From Adiantum capillus-veneris (taxonomy: Eukaryota > Streptophyta > Polypodiopsida > Polypodiales > Pteridaceae), in the NCBI GenBank assembly GCA_014529385.2, contig CM043959.1, forward strand, positions 14,879,809-14,943,808: 64,000 nucleotides of DNA, read 5' to 3'. This document shows, piece after piece, positions 32,732 through 44,589 of the stretch. Under the pieces are notes generated by a model. It was not told where the DNA came from, made no database searches, and saw nothing but the letters and a program-made list of their open reading frames with translations. The position numbers were made by a program, and so were the translations under genes. Each line of letters starts with the position of its first letter. Positions within the stretch are counted from its first letter, which is position 1.

Positions 32732-33710
32732 CACATCCAAAATAGAAAAGTTTCAAAACCATTAATGGCCAATGAGTTTCTCACTTCTTTCAATGTAATT
32801 TGAGTCCTTTGATTGCCAGAGATTCCCTTAGAGATTCACATTTCATTATTCCTCATCAGGTCCAAGATCCGTGGTCTACACGCAAGGCAACAATCCCCTA
32901 TACACTTTCTTGTTACGATAAGCATCCAAGTGTTTTTGCATATACTTGTCAATATGTAGCGCATAGCTATGAATATGCCTTTGCTTTCATGTCCACTAGT
33001 AGGAGGAAATTTGGCATTGATGTACTCCACTAAAGAGGGCTTAAAACCATAGTATCCCGAGGCATGGGAGGAAATCCCTTAGGCTTCTTGAACTCTATTG
33101 GTAGCAAAGTTGAGCACCGGTCAAAGAGATTCTATGCAAGAAAATCCGGCTACGACAGCTTGTCTAACTCCTGAAGTGCAAGTGGGAGACCTGCCATACT
33201 ATGCTCTAAAAAAACCATCCAATTACTACAAGAGATTTCTAGATCTTGGTTAACTTGTTCTATGGCCAGACAATAGAAATAGATATCTAAGCTCCTTCGC
33301 AAATCAAAGACGCTTGTAAGGACTTTGAACCTATTATCAATAAAAGAGAAGCAAGGAGGGGAACATCATTGATCCTATTTCACCAAAAACGAACATTGTC
33401 CAAGATAAAGGAATGTGAAATTTTGGCTCGAATTGATTCTTAGCTTCAAATGTACAAAAGGGCAATAGAGGAACACGAAGAATTTGTCCTACCGTGAATA
33501 ACCCCTGAGGGATGCCTTGTGAACAAGGTCAAGAGGCATAATACGGAATATTTTTTTAGAAGAGCAAGCAAAAGTGAATGCATCGTGACAATGTAGGGTG
33601 TATGTGTTATTAAAAAAATTGACAATTTTTTAAAAGAAAAAAACACAAATTCAAGAGTGATTGTGTGTTTGTGTGTGTATTTGTGCATGTGCTTATGAAG
33701 AAGGCAAAGT

Positions 33711-33781
<71 letters not shown>

Positions 33782-33894
33782 TTGTGGAAACTAATTTAGC
33801 AAGCAATATATGAAAACTAATATTATAGTAGAGATACACATGTAATGAAGCAAAAGCTTCTTCAAAAGTACTTTTTATAAATTTTGTGCGGCCT

Positions 33895-33951
<57 letters not shown>

Positions 33952-34779
33952 ACCGCATTGGATTATTAATGAATGAAAAAGAAGACCGTCTAAAGTTAAC
34001 ACGTGAGTAACTAGGTAGGACTAGCTTGTGAAAACGAAGTGGAGAGGGGTCAAACCGCACCCATGCAAAAGCATCCTACATGGCCATGTGGATTAATGGA
34101 GGAGTAAAATAGATACTTTCATTTTTATTTTTTTGTACATTCGAAATTTGGTGGTGCCAAGTTCCAACAAGCAAGCCCTTTAGATTTAAAAAAGCTACTA
34201 AGTCTGTCAATTGGGCGCATTAAATATTTTGATCATTCAATTACGTAAGATGATCCTAGCATGCCCACTTTCAACCACTACCTTTCAACACCTTTAATAT
34301 TCACTTTATACTATACGGCGCTTGCACATAAAGGAATAATAATATCTTCAACACCTTTAGGCTTGCACATAAGGAATAATAGCGTGGTCCTCTCACAAGA
34401 CGTTTATAAGCAATTTTCTTTTGAGAAAGTAGTCTTTTTTCTCACTTCATTGTCAATCAACGCACACTTGTGGGAAAGAAATTTTCATGGGTTGTTTCTA
34501 TCATCATAAGCACTCAACTTGGCAGGAAATACATTGCAAAATCATTGTACAACATATACACTACTTTAGCTACTCACAAGGGTGACGCTATGAAAGGATT
34601 GCCCACCCTCTTCTACTATATTGTCAACTTTTTCATGCTCTATAGATACACTTGTGTTTTGAAATGGCTAAAGAACCAAATGGAAAAAGAATTTCTTTAA
34701 GATCGTTATTTACTAAAGATGAAGTATCATTAAAACGTCAATGTAAGTCACTTATTGCCAATTTCAACCTCAACTCATC

Positions 34780-35390
34780 TTATTGCTTGCTAACTGTGGT
34801 AATCTAACCCCTAGTTGTGTCTATGAACTCGTGTGCAAGTTAGATGATATCAAGAATTTATTGCAAGCTGTAAATCTCAACCACAATAATCATCTGCCAC
34901 GTCAAGGATGGGCATGGAAAGCTTACTTTAGCTTTGACAGGCTACCGAACTTTGATGAAGACCTTGGGGAAAGGTTGAATAGAAAATGGAATCTTAATTG
35001 GAATTTTGGGCAATGGATGTACAAATTCAAAAGTGTCTAGAATTTCGCTATTCAAATTAAACACAGCTTCTTAGCATGGCTCATCATCCATCAAGAAATA
35101 TGGATTGGTACAGAGCAAATGCAAAAGATGCCAAGGTGATGACCTAGAGCATATATTTTTGGGTTGCCTGCATAATGGTAGAAAATTGCAGATGTTACAT
35201 AGCTACTGTAGAGAAGTACACCCCCAACCATTTACAATCAAGGAGATTCTTTTAGGAGAATGCATCAAAATGGATATTCCACTTTGGAATCTATGGAGAT
35301 TCTGTTTTCTCTGGCCTGCTAGAACCAAAGAAATGAAGCTATCTTCAACCACAATTCTGGAGACAATTTATCATTATTCCTAGAAAATTG
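34780..35390 (+). pseudogene. LINE ORF2 3' end (zinc-binding RT C-terminus)
   Basis: Across frames the plus strand reads GQWMYKFKS, FAIQIKHSFLAWLIIHQEIW, then CKRCQGDDLEHIFLGC (CX2CX7HX4C). This matches the W..iW......K...FLW....G..T.......C..C....E...H.F..C layout of the zf-RVT region at the end of plant LINE reverse transcriptases. The tail (WNLWRFCFLWPARTKEMKL) also fits. It is 5'-truncated, as is usual for LINEs. Confidence 0.55.
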
Positions 35391-35639
35391 AAATGCCATA
35401 GATGGTAGAGTTGGAAGGATCTGATGTTGATGTATTATTCCAAGGACAAGCTTTCTATGGCTTATGCTTGCTTGGATCTATAATTTTTTTCCTTTGGGAT
35501 GCCTCTCTCCCTTCATGTGAGGCATAGTTGTAATTTGCCTTTTCCTTAGAACAATTGTTTGTTCTCTAAAAAATATATATATATAACTTTAATGCAATTA
35601 ATGCACATGCAAGGCAATATAAATGATAATAAGGAAGCA

Positions 35640-35756
35640 ATTATACACCTCAATTTGGTAATAACAAAATCTCCAACACGTCCGGACATTACTTATCTAT
35701 ATGATATGATTCACAGAAGCATTTTAGATTATCATAAGCCCCTTGCAATTCATTAA
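35640..35756 (+). pseudogene. Copia RT C-terminal scrap
   Basis: A short stretch reads PTRPDITYLYDMIHRSILDY, close to the copia motif TRPDI.YAV..+S. just before RNase H. Nothing else of the element was recognised around it. Confidence 0.33.
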
Positions 35757-37640
35757 ATCACAAGTCTTTTGATTCATTTATCAAGGTTTCAATTTTTAGT
35801 AGTTTAGGGACAAGCGACCCACTATTACCCATTGAAGTGATTTACTAGCGCTGACAAAGTTCTAGTTGTTGTGCATGAGCATGTATATATCTAAGCTACA
35901 AACATTCGATTCTACTATCCAAAATGGCAATCATATACAAGGCAACATTAGAGGTGAGTTGACACTGGATTTTTTTTTAATGCAAGGAATTTAAGACAGT
36001 CATAAGAAATGAGAGCGGCTTAATGTATCAATGAAGCAATCATGCCTAGTGTTTCATTGAGAAGGGTTCTATGGGAAGGCAGACCAAATAAGAGTATTCA
36101 TTGAGGGTGAAATACTAATGATCCAAGATGTCCTATAGTAAACCTTGTGTGAAAGGCTTTTGAGCTAGGACTACAAAAAAGCAAAGAGTAAACAAAGGCT
36201 TCACAACAACCTGATTGTCTCACTAGCAAGGTGAAGCCTTGTTCATTAGCTAATGCTCAAGGAGTGGCCTTGACCTCCTCCATAAAACTATGAGAGCTCC
36301 ATTTTCAAGTCATACTAGCTGAATCATTGAAAGGACGCTAGGGTTCTCAACATAGATGCAAGGATAGACTGAGCACACATAGGTCATCATGCTCATGTCG
36401 CTATACATATGTACCACATGACATGTTTAAGCAATGATTGTTCCCCCTCCCATGATGATGGAGGCCTTGTTTCAACCATGTACTTCATCATTTATGTCAT
36501 TGCACCAAGACACGTCACCCCATACAGCATCACAATGAATGTCTAGGATAGGCATACTTGATCAAGTACAAAGCAATACAAAAGTGGTCTTGCCAACATG
36601 CATTGAGTAAAATTAGATTGCCGTCATGCTATGAGACATCACTCTTGGTGCATGATCATCCTTGGTCAAGAACACAAAAATACATTTGTTATGGCAAGTC
36701 CTTCAATCAAATGCCGGTTTATATGTTCCATCTGATGATAATGTACTGGCAACAATACCTCAAGAATTATAAGAACCTGGCAAACATAGTCACCCATAAG
36801 AATGCCTCCAATATAGTTATATCACCATAAATCAAAGAGCATTCAGAATGAGGAACAAGGAGCATTCTTTTTAACTATAGGCCCATTTCTTGTGTAAGAA
36901 TCAATTTCTTACTATAGGAACTTTGGGCACCAAAGATTAAAACATTGCAGAGCCCCTAAGACATGTCCCAAAAATGACCTGTCGAGTATCAAACTGCAAG
37001 CCAGGTCTTGCCACCCGCTCTTTTTGTGATTCTTACTCGTTTCAATGTTTAGTTTGGAAGTCTTACACCAAGGTATTGTCAGCCACAATGATCATAAGAA
37101 CTTGTCATGTAAAGCTTGCATGATACCTAGTTTAATTCTGAATACTGCATGATACATACTTTAAAGAGAAGGTTTTACAACATGCAATTATTAAAGTTCC
37201 TTCTCCCAGGCTTCTACGTATCTCTTTTTCTAGCTAGGGGTTCTCTTTTCTATTAATCTACCAGGATGCTTAACCCATGCATGCTAGCTGACATGAATCT
37301 CAGCTAAAATTTGCAGGAACATATAGATATGAAACATTACCTTGTTCACATTGCTCGCAAAACAGATAAGGATTCCAAACAAAGTGTTCCCGAGGCAACA
37401 GGTAAAGCTTCTGCAAAAAAACTCAGGCCATGAACATTATCTACCTCCACACCTACAATTCTGCTCAGTGACACCCTTTTCAACACAGCTGTTGCACAAG
37501 CTTCAGATATATCTAGCAAAGCTAGTTGCTGAGTCACCCTTAACTTCAAGAGTTTGTAGCATCTGTAACACTGGGACAGGACAAAGATACAGACCAGATA
37601 AGTTTACAAGGAAGCTTTCCCACTAACTCCTGTGTTGATA
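35757..37640. other. Non-coding stretch
   Basis: No gene recognised. The open frame at 36,558-36,830 has no family motif. Confidence 0.35.
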
Positions 37641-37641
37641 T

Positions 37642-39280
37642 TTACATCTCTTTACGATAAATAGCCTGCATGGGATGTGCTGCCGACAATCCACAAACCT
37701 GTTTTGCTGTAACAGTGAACTCACAAGAAGAGGCTGGGAGATGTGGTGCAAAGACTACTTGCAATGTCCTTTTCACTCTGCAGGAAGGGAGACTGCTTGA
37801 ATTCGCAGTCCAGCTATTTTTGCTTGAATATGCATTCTGTGAGCTATCACGGCATGATATTTCATCTGCCTCTGATCCATCACAACAATATGATACATTT
37901 GGCTTGTCTGCAATCCCGTTACACAGCAGCGCAGGTCCCTGATGAGGGAGAGTAAGAAGAAGATCATCTGGAAGCTCTGACTCGAGTTGATCAAGAACAG
38001 AGACATGAGGCACAGACTTCATGCCACCAGATTTTAACTTAGTATAGTGTGGATTTGAGCTACTTTGGCAAGAGATCTCCGTTGTTCCTGTGTGTCGATC
38101 TTGAGAGTGTTCCTGCTTGTCTGGCAAATATGTGCGTGAAAGAAAGAGTCTTGTGTTGACACAATGTGACCATCCTATACCTAATGCTGGAAGCACTCTT
38201 CTCCCTGCAGATATCAAAGGTCCAGAGCTCCAATTTAGCATGGCACTGACAGAGTTTTTCCTCTACACTCTCACTGTCTACATCGTCAACAGCTTGGTTG
38301 GTAACCAAGATAGCAATGTCATAATCATGCACATACTTCTTCAGCTTGCTTGATAGCTTGAAAAACCAATTTGTGCGCATGGTTAAGTCCTTGGCATTGT
38401 TGTCGAAGTCAGATCAGAACAGAGCAGCCATAGAATCAATAACCAGGAGCCTCACTGGCATGGCAAGAGGACAGGTAAGGAGCACATGCACTTGGTCAAG
38501 AAAACTGCATAGCTCTTCAATATTTCGTATTGACTGCACAAAAATGTTGTCACAAGGATGTGTGATGTCCTCAACCTCGACATCACCATAGAAGTTCATA
38601 AACACTCTATGCTGTTTTGGCAGAAGATTGCTACTATGTATCTCAACACATACATCAGAAATTCTATTTAAGACATTCGCGCCCGTTACTCCATTCTGTG
38701 CATTGCATTGGTTGCCCCCTTTGTCATGGATGGATGATGGCTGGCGAAGATAACATCGGATGATACACTCTCCTTCCTCGTGTCTTGCCAATCAGTGCCA
38801 TCTCTACCATTTGGCAGTTCATTCGACACGGATGGCATAGCATTTCTGCGCTGGCTATGGTGATGATTCAAATTAAGGATGAAGCCATTGTGGGAGCTGA
38901 GATTGGTGCAGACCCTGCCTTCAAAACCGTCTTTTTCAGAATTTAGCAGATTAGGGTGATTGTTATGAGAAAGGGGAAACCCAGGCCGGAGTTTTCCTGC
39001 ATCGAGGAAGCCTTGAGCAAGCTGCTGGAGGCGTTTGGAAGGAAAATAAGTTTCTGTGTAGATGTAGAGAGAACTTGCGTGGAGGCCGCCATGGGAGACG
39101 GGCATCTGTGCAGAGAGAAGAAGTTGAAGGCAGATCTGCGTCTTGGCGGAACCGCATTAACCCACGAGCTCGGTGATGCTACCACAGGGGATTCCGCCCT
39201 TTAGGAAGGAGTCCAAGATGGAGCAGCCCAAGCTGCACTTACGAGCGAGCCGAGCCATCGATGGCGATGCAGCATGCACG
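37642..39280 (-). pseudogene. XRCC3: XRCC3 (RAD51 paralogue) pseudogene, intronless
   Basis: Minus strand from about 39,270 reads LGCSILDSFLKGGIP, ITELVG, then a stop, then CGSAKTQICLQLL, where XRCC3 has its Walker A loop. So the loop Glu codon is now TAA and the Gly before Lys-Thr is Ala. It continues with SHGGLHASSLYIYTETYFPS then KRLQQLAQ, then DNIFVQSIRNIEEL, LLVIDSMAALF (Walker B), a TGA, SDFDNNAKDL, KLSSKLKKY, IAILVTNQAVD, then after a shift RRVLPALGIGWSHCVNTRLF and near the end RTLQVVFAPHLPASSCEFTV. XRCC3 normally acts with RAD51C in homologous recombination. The coding parts are contiguous, with no introns, suggesting a processed copy. No poly-A tail was found. At least two stops and several shifts. 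Confidence 0.87.
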
Positions 39281-41440
39281 CTCTCCTGCTCTCTTCGTCT
39301 GCTCATGCTCTCTCATCCTCTTGCTCACAACTTTCTTCCCGCCTAAAATGTATTTAAAACTAGTGCCCTTTTTGTTTGAACAAGATGGATCCTTTTTGTT
39401 TGAACAAGATGGATGCAAAGTATAATTAGGCTGCGTTCAGACTGCTCTTCCCGCACTTTTCCACCCTCGAAAACCTCTTCCGCAGGTCTACCCACTCTTT
39501 GAATTCACACACCAACTCTGCATGCACATACAGAGACAAACACTTGTGTACACTGATTAGATGTCAATGGAAGGGGCAGCACATGGGCGGGATGGGCATG
39601 CCGGAAGGCTTGATGCTACGCTTGGGCTTGAGTCAGCATGCCGCTAGGACATGGCGGGTAAAGCATGTTGCACAGTGTGAATGAGAGCCTTAGCAACGCT
39701 CACTCTCATTGACTGAAGCGCCCCATAAAGCATGGCGGGCAGGGCATTGTGAACCCGACCTAAGATTGTTCACTAGAAAAGAATGTTTGCTAGGGTTGCG
39801 GGAGCTCCCAGTCGCTCCTCTGTAGCTGCTGGGGTGGTAAAGCCCAATGTGCCGTGCCTAAGTGTTGGGCGGCTAGAGACTAACTGGGAACTAACACTAA
39901 CAATTCATTCTACATAAAACAATAAGGATTCATAACCCTAACACTATTGTCTTTGGAGTAAACATGTGTCTCCTCTCTTCTTTCTTCTCCATTGCTACAT
40001 ACACACACACGCTCTCCCACGTGCACTTTAACTGGTATCACGGCTCAGGGATTGGGAGCACCATTGGAACTCAGCAAGGAAGTAGGTGGAGAAGCAGCAA
40101 AAATTGCAACACGTTTTTGCATATCTATTTTGGCCTATCAAAATGTCTTCATTCAAGCCGATCCTCACAAAATTTGACCAATTTTTTGTCCTCTTCAACT
40201 TTGCAGAAGAAAGTTTTCTCAAAATCTTCACGAATTTTGAGATACGTCACTTAGATTGCCTGTAGATCGTGAAGTACAAGCTGTAGATTTTTATAGATTT
40301 GTTTTGACCTGTAAAAACAACTCATTTGATGTTCATTCTCACAATCTCCAACCGTTCTTGAGTGGTCTACAACTTTGCAGAAAGAAGTTTCTGTAAATTT
40401 TGCACGGTTTGAGAGATATTCAGTTCAGACGACAAGGTGCTCTACCTTCATCGGTTCTTCTGCGTACAGGTTTTGGTTGCAGACTCTTTCTGTAATCTCT
40501 GTCACATGCATATTTGATGCAAGATCTTGAGCTGTTAAATCAAACAATCTGTCGCAGCAGTTACAAGAAAGGGTTTCTGTGGTTGATGTAAGATCTTATG
40601 CCGTTTATGTATTTTGATGAAAATATGCAAAGCCTATTGTTGAGGGTCATGGTAAGTTTTTATTGAGCTAGGGGATTCTCAAATGTGGAAATCCTTTCGG
40701 TGATGCAGGTTTTGGAGTGAGCCCCCGACATCCCCATAGTTTCGGCATCGACATAGGATGTATGTTTATGCGGTTAGTGCAGTATTGATGTGCATTTGCT
40801 GATTTCAGTCACACACGGCATGGAGGTGGTGTTGACAAAGCCAATAGCTTAGAGGGGCTACACCAATGGATGTATCAAAGACTTTTGCACATGTCACATC
40901 GCAAGAAACAAGTCAAAAACAGTAAGATTGGTCATGCACTGAGATTAGCTAAAAAAACGATGGAGGAGGGAGAGTCTTCCTCTATAGCATCACGAGAGTG
41001 GCAGCTACAGAAACAACATGAGGGAAGGGTTTCAAACACCATTGCAAGTTGAGCCATAGCTCCTTACACAAACCTTACTGTATCAAAAGACTTTTTATGT
41101 AATTACAAATTTACATGATGTGAATGATGGTTGCAAGAAAATAAAATAATTTGAAAGATTTGGTTAAAAATCAACGCGACTTTGATAAAAAAAATAAATA
41201 CATTTTGTTGGTTTTAGTCATCGAAAAATGTTACAAATTACTATGGTCCCTTGCCTTTATTTGAAGAGCCTTCCTCCATGTGCCTAGGATGTTTTGAGCA
41301 ATGTGTTTCTATTTCTTCATGCGCATCTATTTTATGAGTATGTTGAGGTCAGGCAATCTGGTCTCCTCGTTTGCATCAAACTGCGGGGGCCTCTTCTGTA
41401 GCTTGAAGTACTGGCTACTTATGTTTTAGCAAATCATGTT
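39281..41440. other. Mostly non-coding; possible old LTR leader
   Basis: 39,499-39,780 holds GC-richer unique-looking sequence without a recognised gene. TGGTATCACGGCTCAGG at about 40,034 resembles a copia primer site (TGGTATCAGAGC), so the AT-rich block before it could be an old LTR; no second LTR or polyprotein was seen. 40,100-40,480 contains two diverged units of a ~210-bp repeat (AACTTTGCAGAA near 40,198 and 40,371). Confidence 0.35.
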
Positions 41441-41447
41441 TTCCATA

Positions 41448-43001
41448 TTATGCTAATTGACATGGGTTTGTGATTCCACAAGCTAGACTATACGCAGCAT
41501 GTGTCAAAAAGTAGCGACTACGAAGGCCATACATGTTAGGCCCAAGACTAAACATTGAAATTGTTACTTGCTTCTCCAACATCATAACCTTGTCTGTGTT
41601 CCATCTGATAGACGTGCCTCCTAGATATCTTGAGAGTGTCTTCAATACCAAAAAAGAAAATTCAGCTCTATCCTCGGGAAGAAGCTGGAATGAAAGCAAA
41701 GGAAATTTGGGGTGCTCAAATTCACTAAATTCTATCCCAGAGAGGAATTCTTTTCCAAATTTCCCTTGCCTCGTCCAGGGGGTGAGGAATAAACTCATCA
41801 TCATAGACTACAAGCTGCAACAAATGAAATGCAATTGTTGATACATACACAATAAGCTCGTAATCTATATACACTAACAACATGAACGAAAAAAAATATT
41901 CACACAAAAATTTACCTTCTGGTTTTCATCTTCTTGGACTAATGTAGAGTTCCATAAGTCAATTGTGCTATTAACTGTAGAGGAAGAAGCCGGTACAAAC
42001 GACATAGTTCTCCCCAATTCTGTGATCCCTAGCCTTTCATGTATCACCTTAAACTCTAACTTCGTTGGAAGCGTCACAGCACGTGCGGCTACCTTGAAAA
42101 TCATTGCTAGTGCCTCCGCTGGCTCAACAAACTCACCTGCTGTTACATGAGCATCCATGAGAGAGTAGTTATCATCGTCAAGGTCAATAATAATGCCATC
42201 TTCTTGTGGATTCTGAGAAACTATCGCAAGGCAATGGTCTTCTCTAAAATCAAAGAGTTCCATGATGTCATTAAGCGCCACATAGTGATGATCATCGATG
42301 GGGACAGTGGGGAGGACATTCGTGGGCAACACTCCCTCTGGCAATTGGACACCTGATAATTTACGTAACCCACCACTTGGTTGCTCCACCAACACTTCAC
42401 CAGTGCCTCGGTGCTTACTGCTCTCTACCTCCTCCGCTGTGTCTCGGTGATCATCTAGAATGACATTCAAGAACAGTATAAAGCTAGCATCGTATTCCAC
42501 CACACGACATTTTCGGCCGTGTACAAGACATTTGATGCCATTCCTACGTAGATGCACTGGGATTTTGAGACTTCTCCAAGAGAAAATATGTTTCTTTGAA
42601 TGCTCAGAACTTATGTCGTTCATATAGACATGTCAAGAATCCTCGAACTCAAATGTGCCGCCGGCCATTTGTTGCTCGTATGTTTGTTGAAACTCCACAA
42701 GGTAATGTTTTGCAGAAGCCAAAAACTCTCACAATGAGAAGCCAAGGTTGAAAATTAGCTTGATCTCTTGCTCCCGCTGATGAAGGCCATTTCGGTAGAG
42801 AAAGTGGGAGATTTTGTCCATGGGTGGCTCGTTAGAGTAGGGCACCTCCTCCTCTCTCGATCTCGAATCCATAACCTGGCAAGAAAATGCTATAAGATAA
42901 GGACGAGGGTAGGTAGGCTCTGGGCAAGACTCAAGAGAAGGCAAAGGAAGAAGGCTCTCGCTAGGACAAGGGAGTACAAAGATAGCCATACAGGACATCA
43001 T
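41448..43001 (-). pseudogene. ORF-X copy 2
   Basis: Homologue of 11,944-13,426 in the same order. From about 42,990: DKISHFLYRNGLHQREQEI, a stop, LASAKHYLVEFQQTYEQQM, a stop, VYMNDISSEHSKKH (compare VHLTDFTSDP). Then the frame 42,623-41,874 carries HHYVALNDIMELFDFREDHC then LAIVSQNPQ (compare YIPLPSIQVLLNLREDYSLA) and PAEALAMIFKVAARAV. It ends DENQK at a GTAAAT donor (about 41,915). The acceptor TTGTTGCAG (about 41,818) leads to LVVYDDEFIPHPLDE. After a shift near 41,750 come FLVLKTLSRYLG and MYGLRSRYFLTHAAYSLACG. Function unknown. It is divergent to the H3-like gene at 44,121. Confidence 0.7.
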
Positions 43002-43009
43002 ATTTATAA

Positions 43010-43730
43010 AGGCTCCACCACGTGGTTAATTAACAACGCACAAAAAACGACACGTGACACCGTTGGAGGCACGACGTGAGAATATTTGATTGTCGCAACA
43101 CAACGCGAGAACCTACGAGGATGCAAGCATACCTGGCATTGGGCGCGTTGTGCCGCGACATTAATAAGGCGGAAAATTTATATGCCGAAGATATGCTCAA
43201 GGGTGTCGCTTCACAACGCGAGGACAAGCTTTTTTGGGTACGACCGTGCTCTCTTCGCATTGTACCCTGACAGTCGCCTTGTCGCTTCACAATACAAGGA
43301 CAAGATTTCTTCGGGTACCATCGTGCTCTCTTCGCGTTGTGTCATGACAGTCGACTTGTCGCTCCACAACACGAGGATAAGGTTTTTTGGGGTACGAACG
43401 TTCTCAGCTCGCGTTGTGCTACGACATTTATCTTGTCGCTCCACAACGCAACGCGACTTAAGACTGGAAAGAGAACTAGCCCTATTCGCGTTGTGCCACG
43501 ACAATTGGCATGTTAGAGAACCATTAGAGAACATTTGTATCAAAGATATGCTTAAGGATGTCGCTTCACAAAGCGAGGACAAGTCTAATTTTGATATTTT
43601 TCTATCGCGGCACAACGTGATAGTGCGATTACTCTCCAAACATAAAACATTCTTTGCATTGTGATGCGACATATTCCCTATCGTGCCAGAACGCGGTATG
43701 GAAGGTTCAGTCTCTCCTAATCCCCCATAT
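43010..43730. repeat. Imperfect ~95-bp repeats in divergent promoter region
   Basis: Several diverged units alternate TCGCTTCACAACGCGAGGAC and its near inverse CGCGTTGTG.CACGACA between 43,090 and 43,740. The core CACAACGCGA pairs with TCGCGTTGTG, so single strands could form repeated hairpins. ORFs here on both strands reflect the repeat. Within copy 1 the equivalent region also holds repeats, but of different sequence. Confidence 0.65.
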
Positions 43731-43844
43731 CGCGTTGTTTCCCGACGGTCACCTAATTCTTCCTAGCCGCATGCAGGCTGATTTATGTTGCCACGACATG
43801 TCGATCATGCGAGGGTGCACACTTCCCAACAACTGGAAATTAAT

Positions 43845-43970
43845 ATCACACGACGAGTGATGATGATTACATCTACCCGAGTATATAACCGAGCACTTCC
43901 GTTGATCATCACACGACGAGTGATGATGATTACATATACCCGAGTATATAACCGAGCACTTTCGTTGATC
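43845..43970 (+). promoter_or_regulatory. 63-bp tandem promoter duplication with two TATA boxes
   Basis: Units start at 43,845 and 43,908 and each contains ACCCGAGTATATAACCGAGC. TATATAA lies at 43,882-43,888 and 43,945-43,951. The second is 170 bp before the H3-like ATG, a plausible core promoter distance. ACGACGAGTGATGATGATTA is shared upstream of each box. Confidence 0.68.
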
Positions 43971-44120
43971 CCAGTGTTCATTGATCACTCTTCTCCACTC
44001 TCAGAGCCAACACAACCACTTGAGCTACCTATTTGCTTGGTCTTCTCCTTTTCATGCAATCTGTCATTTCCAAGCCCTATTCTTAGTCTTTCATTTTTCA
44101 CACCCTATTCTCACTTTTCC

Positions 44121-44557
44121 ATGGCTCGCACAAAGCAAACATCGAGGAGGGTATACCTGCAGGACAGCGAGCCTTTAACTTCCCAAGTTGCAAGGAAAAG
44201 CATGAATAACTTGCGCTCAACTATGCGGAATTGAAGGTACGAGCAGAACCAAAGCATTTTGTTCGAGATTTGAAAGCTCCAAAAGCATATATCTCTTGCT
44301 ATTCCAAAGCTTCCATTTCAGAGGCTTGTGTACGACATCTGTGAGAATACAAATTTGGATTACCGGTGGGCCAGATGCGCTATGGGTTGCCTTCACGAGG
44401 TGGTTGAGGACTTTTTGATTGAGCTATTCCAAGATAGCTACGTCCTTACAGTGCATGCGCACAGGATTACTATGATGCCTTAGGATATCTACACCCTTAG
44501 GTTGCTAAGGTTCAGGTACAAAAGGATACTTGTGCCTATCGCTCTTTCAGATAAGAG

Positions 44558-44560
<3 letters not shown>
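44121..44560 (+). pseudogene. Histone H3-like gene, copy 2
   Basis: A single frame from ATG 44,121 with three stops (44,232, 44,271, 44,481). The start MARTKQTSRRVYLQDSEP has the exact H3 N-terminus ARTKQT; QVARKSMNN gives an ARKS at residues 23-26 after Met (25-28 in H3). After the stops comes LQKHISLAIPKLPFQRLVYD, with LPFQRLV two residues from its canonical place, then HEVVEDFLIELFQDSYVLTV then HAHRITMMP, then a stop and DIYTLRLLRFRYKRI. From LPFQRLV on, about 28 of 68 positions equal canonical H3 by eye, without gaps. EDFLI and the end (ILVPIA; copy 1 VLEPIP) are shared with copy 1 but not with H3. It runs into an AG tract, and no Ulp1 part was found. Confidence 0.85.

Positions 44561-44589
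<29 letters not shown>

Larger units (their letters stand above)
30105..34470. repeat. Long inverted repeat, arms about 1.8 kb
   Basis: The left arm (about 30,105-31,960) is an imperfect reverse complement of the right arm (about 32,690-34,470). Anchors: CATCCCTAGAGGGTTATTCA at 31,141 against 33,500-33,520; CATTCATTAATAATCCAATG at about 30,700 against about 33,955-33,975; GTAGTGGTTGAAAGTGGGCA at about 30,306 and 30,419 against about 34,262-34,285. Both arms carry the same AG plus TG compound microsatellite in mirror order. Small ORFs in the arms (for example 31,166-31,381) have no recognised motif. It could be a foldback transposon or a palindromic duplication. Confidence 0.8.

Noticed and set aside
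36558-36830. ORF of 90 codons as a gene
   Set aside because: No family motif, no splice or promoter context, and the surroundings are non-coding.
38956-39204. Plus-strand ORF of 82 codons
   Set aside because: It is antisense to the clearly recognisable XRCC3 coding sequence.
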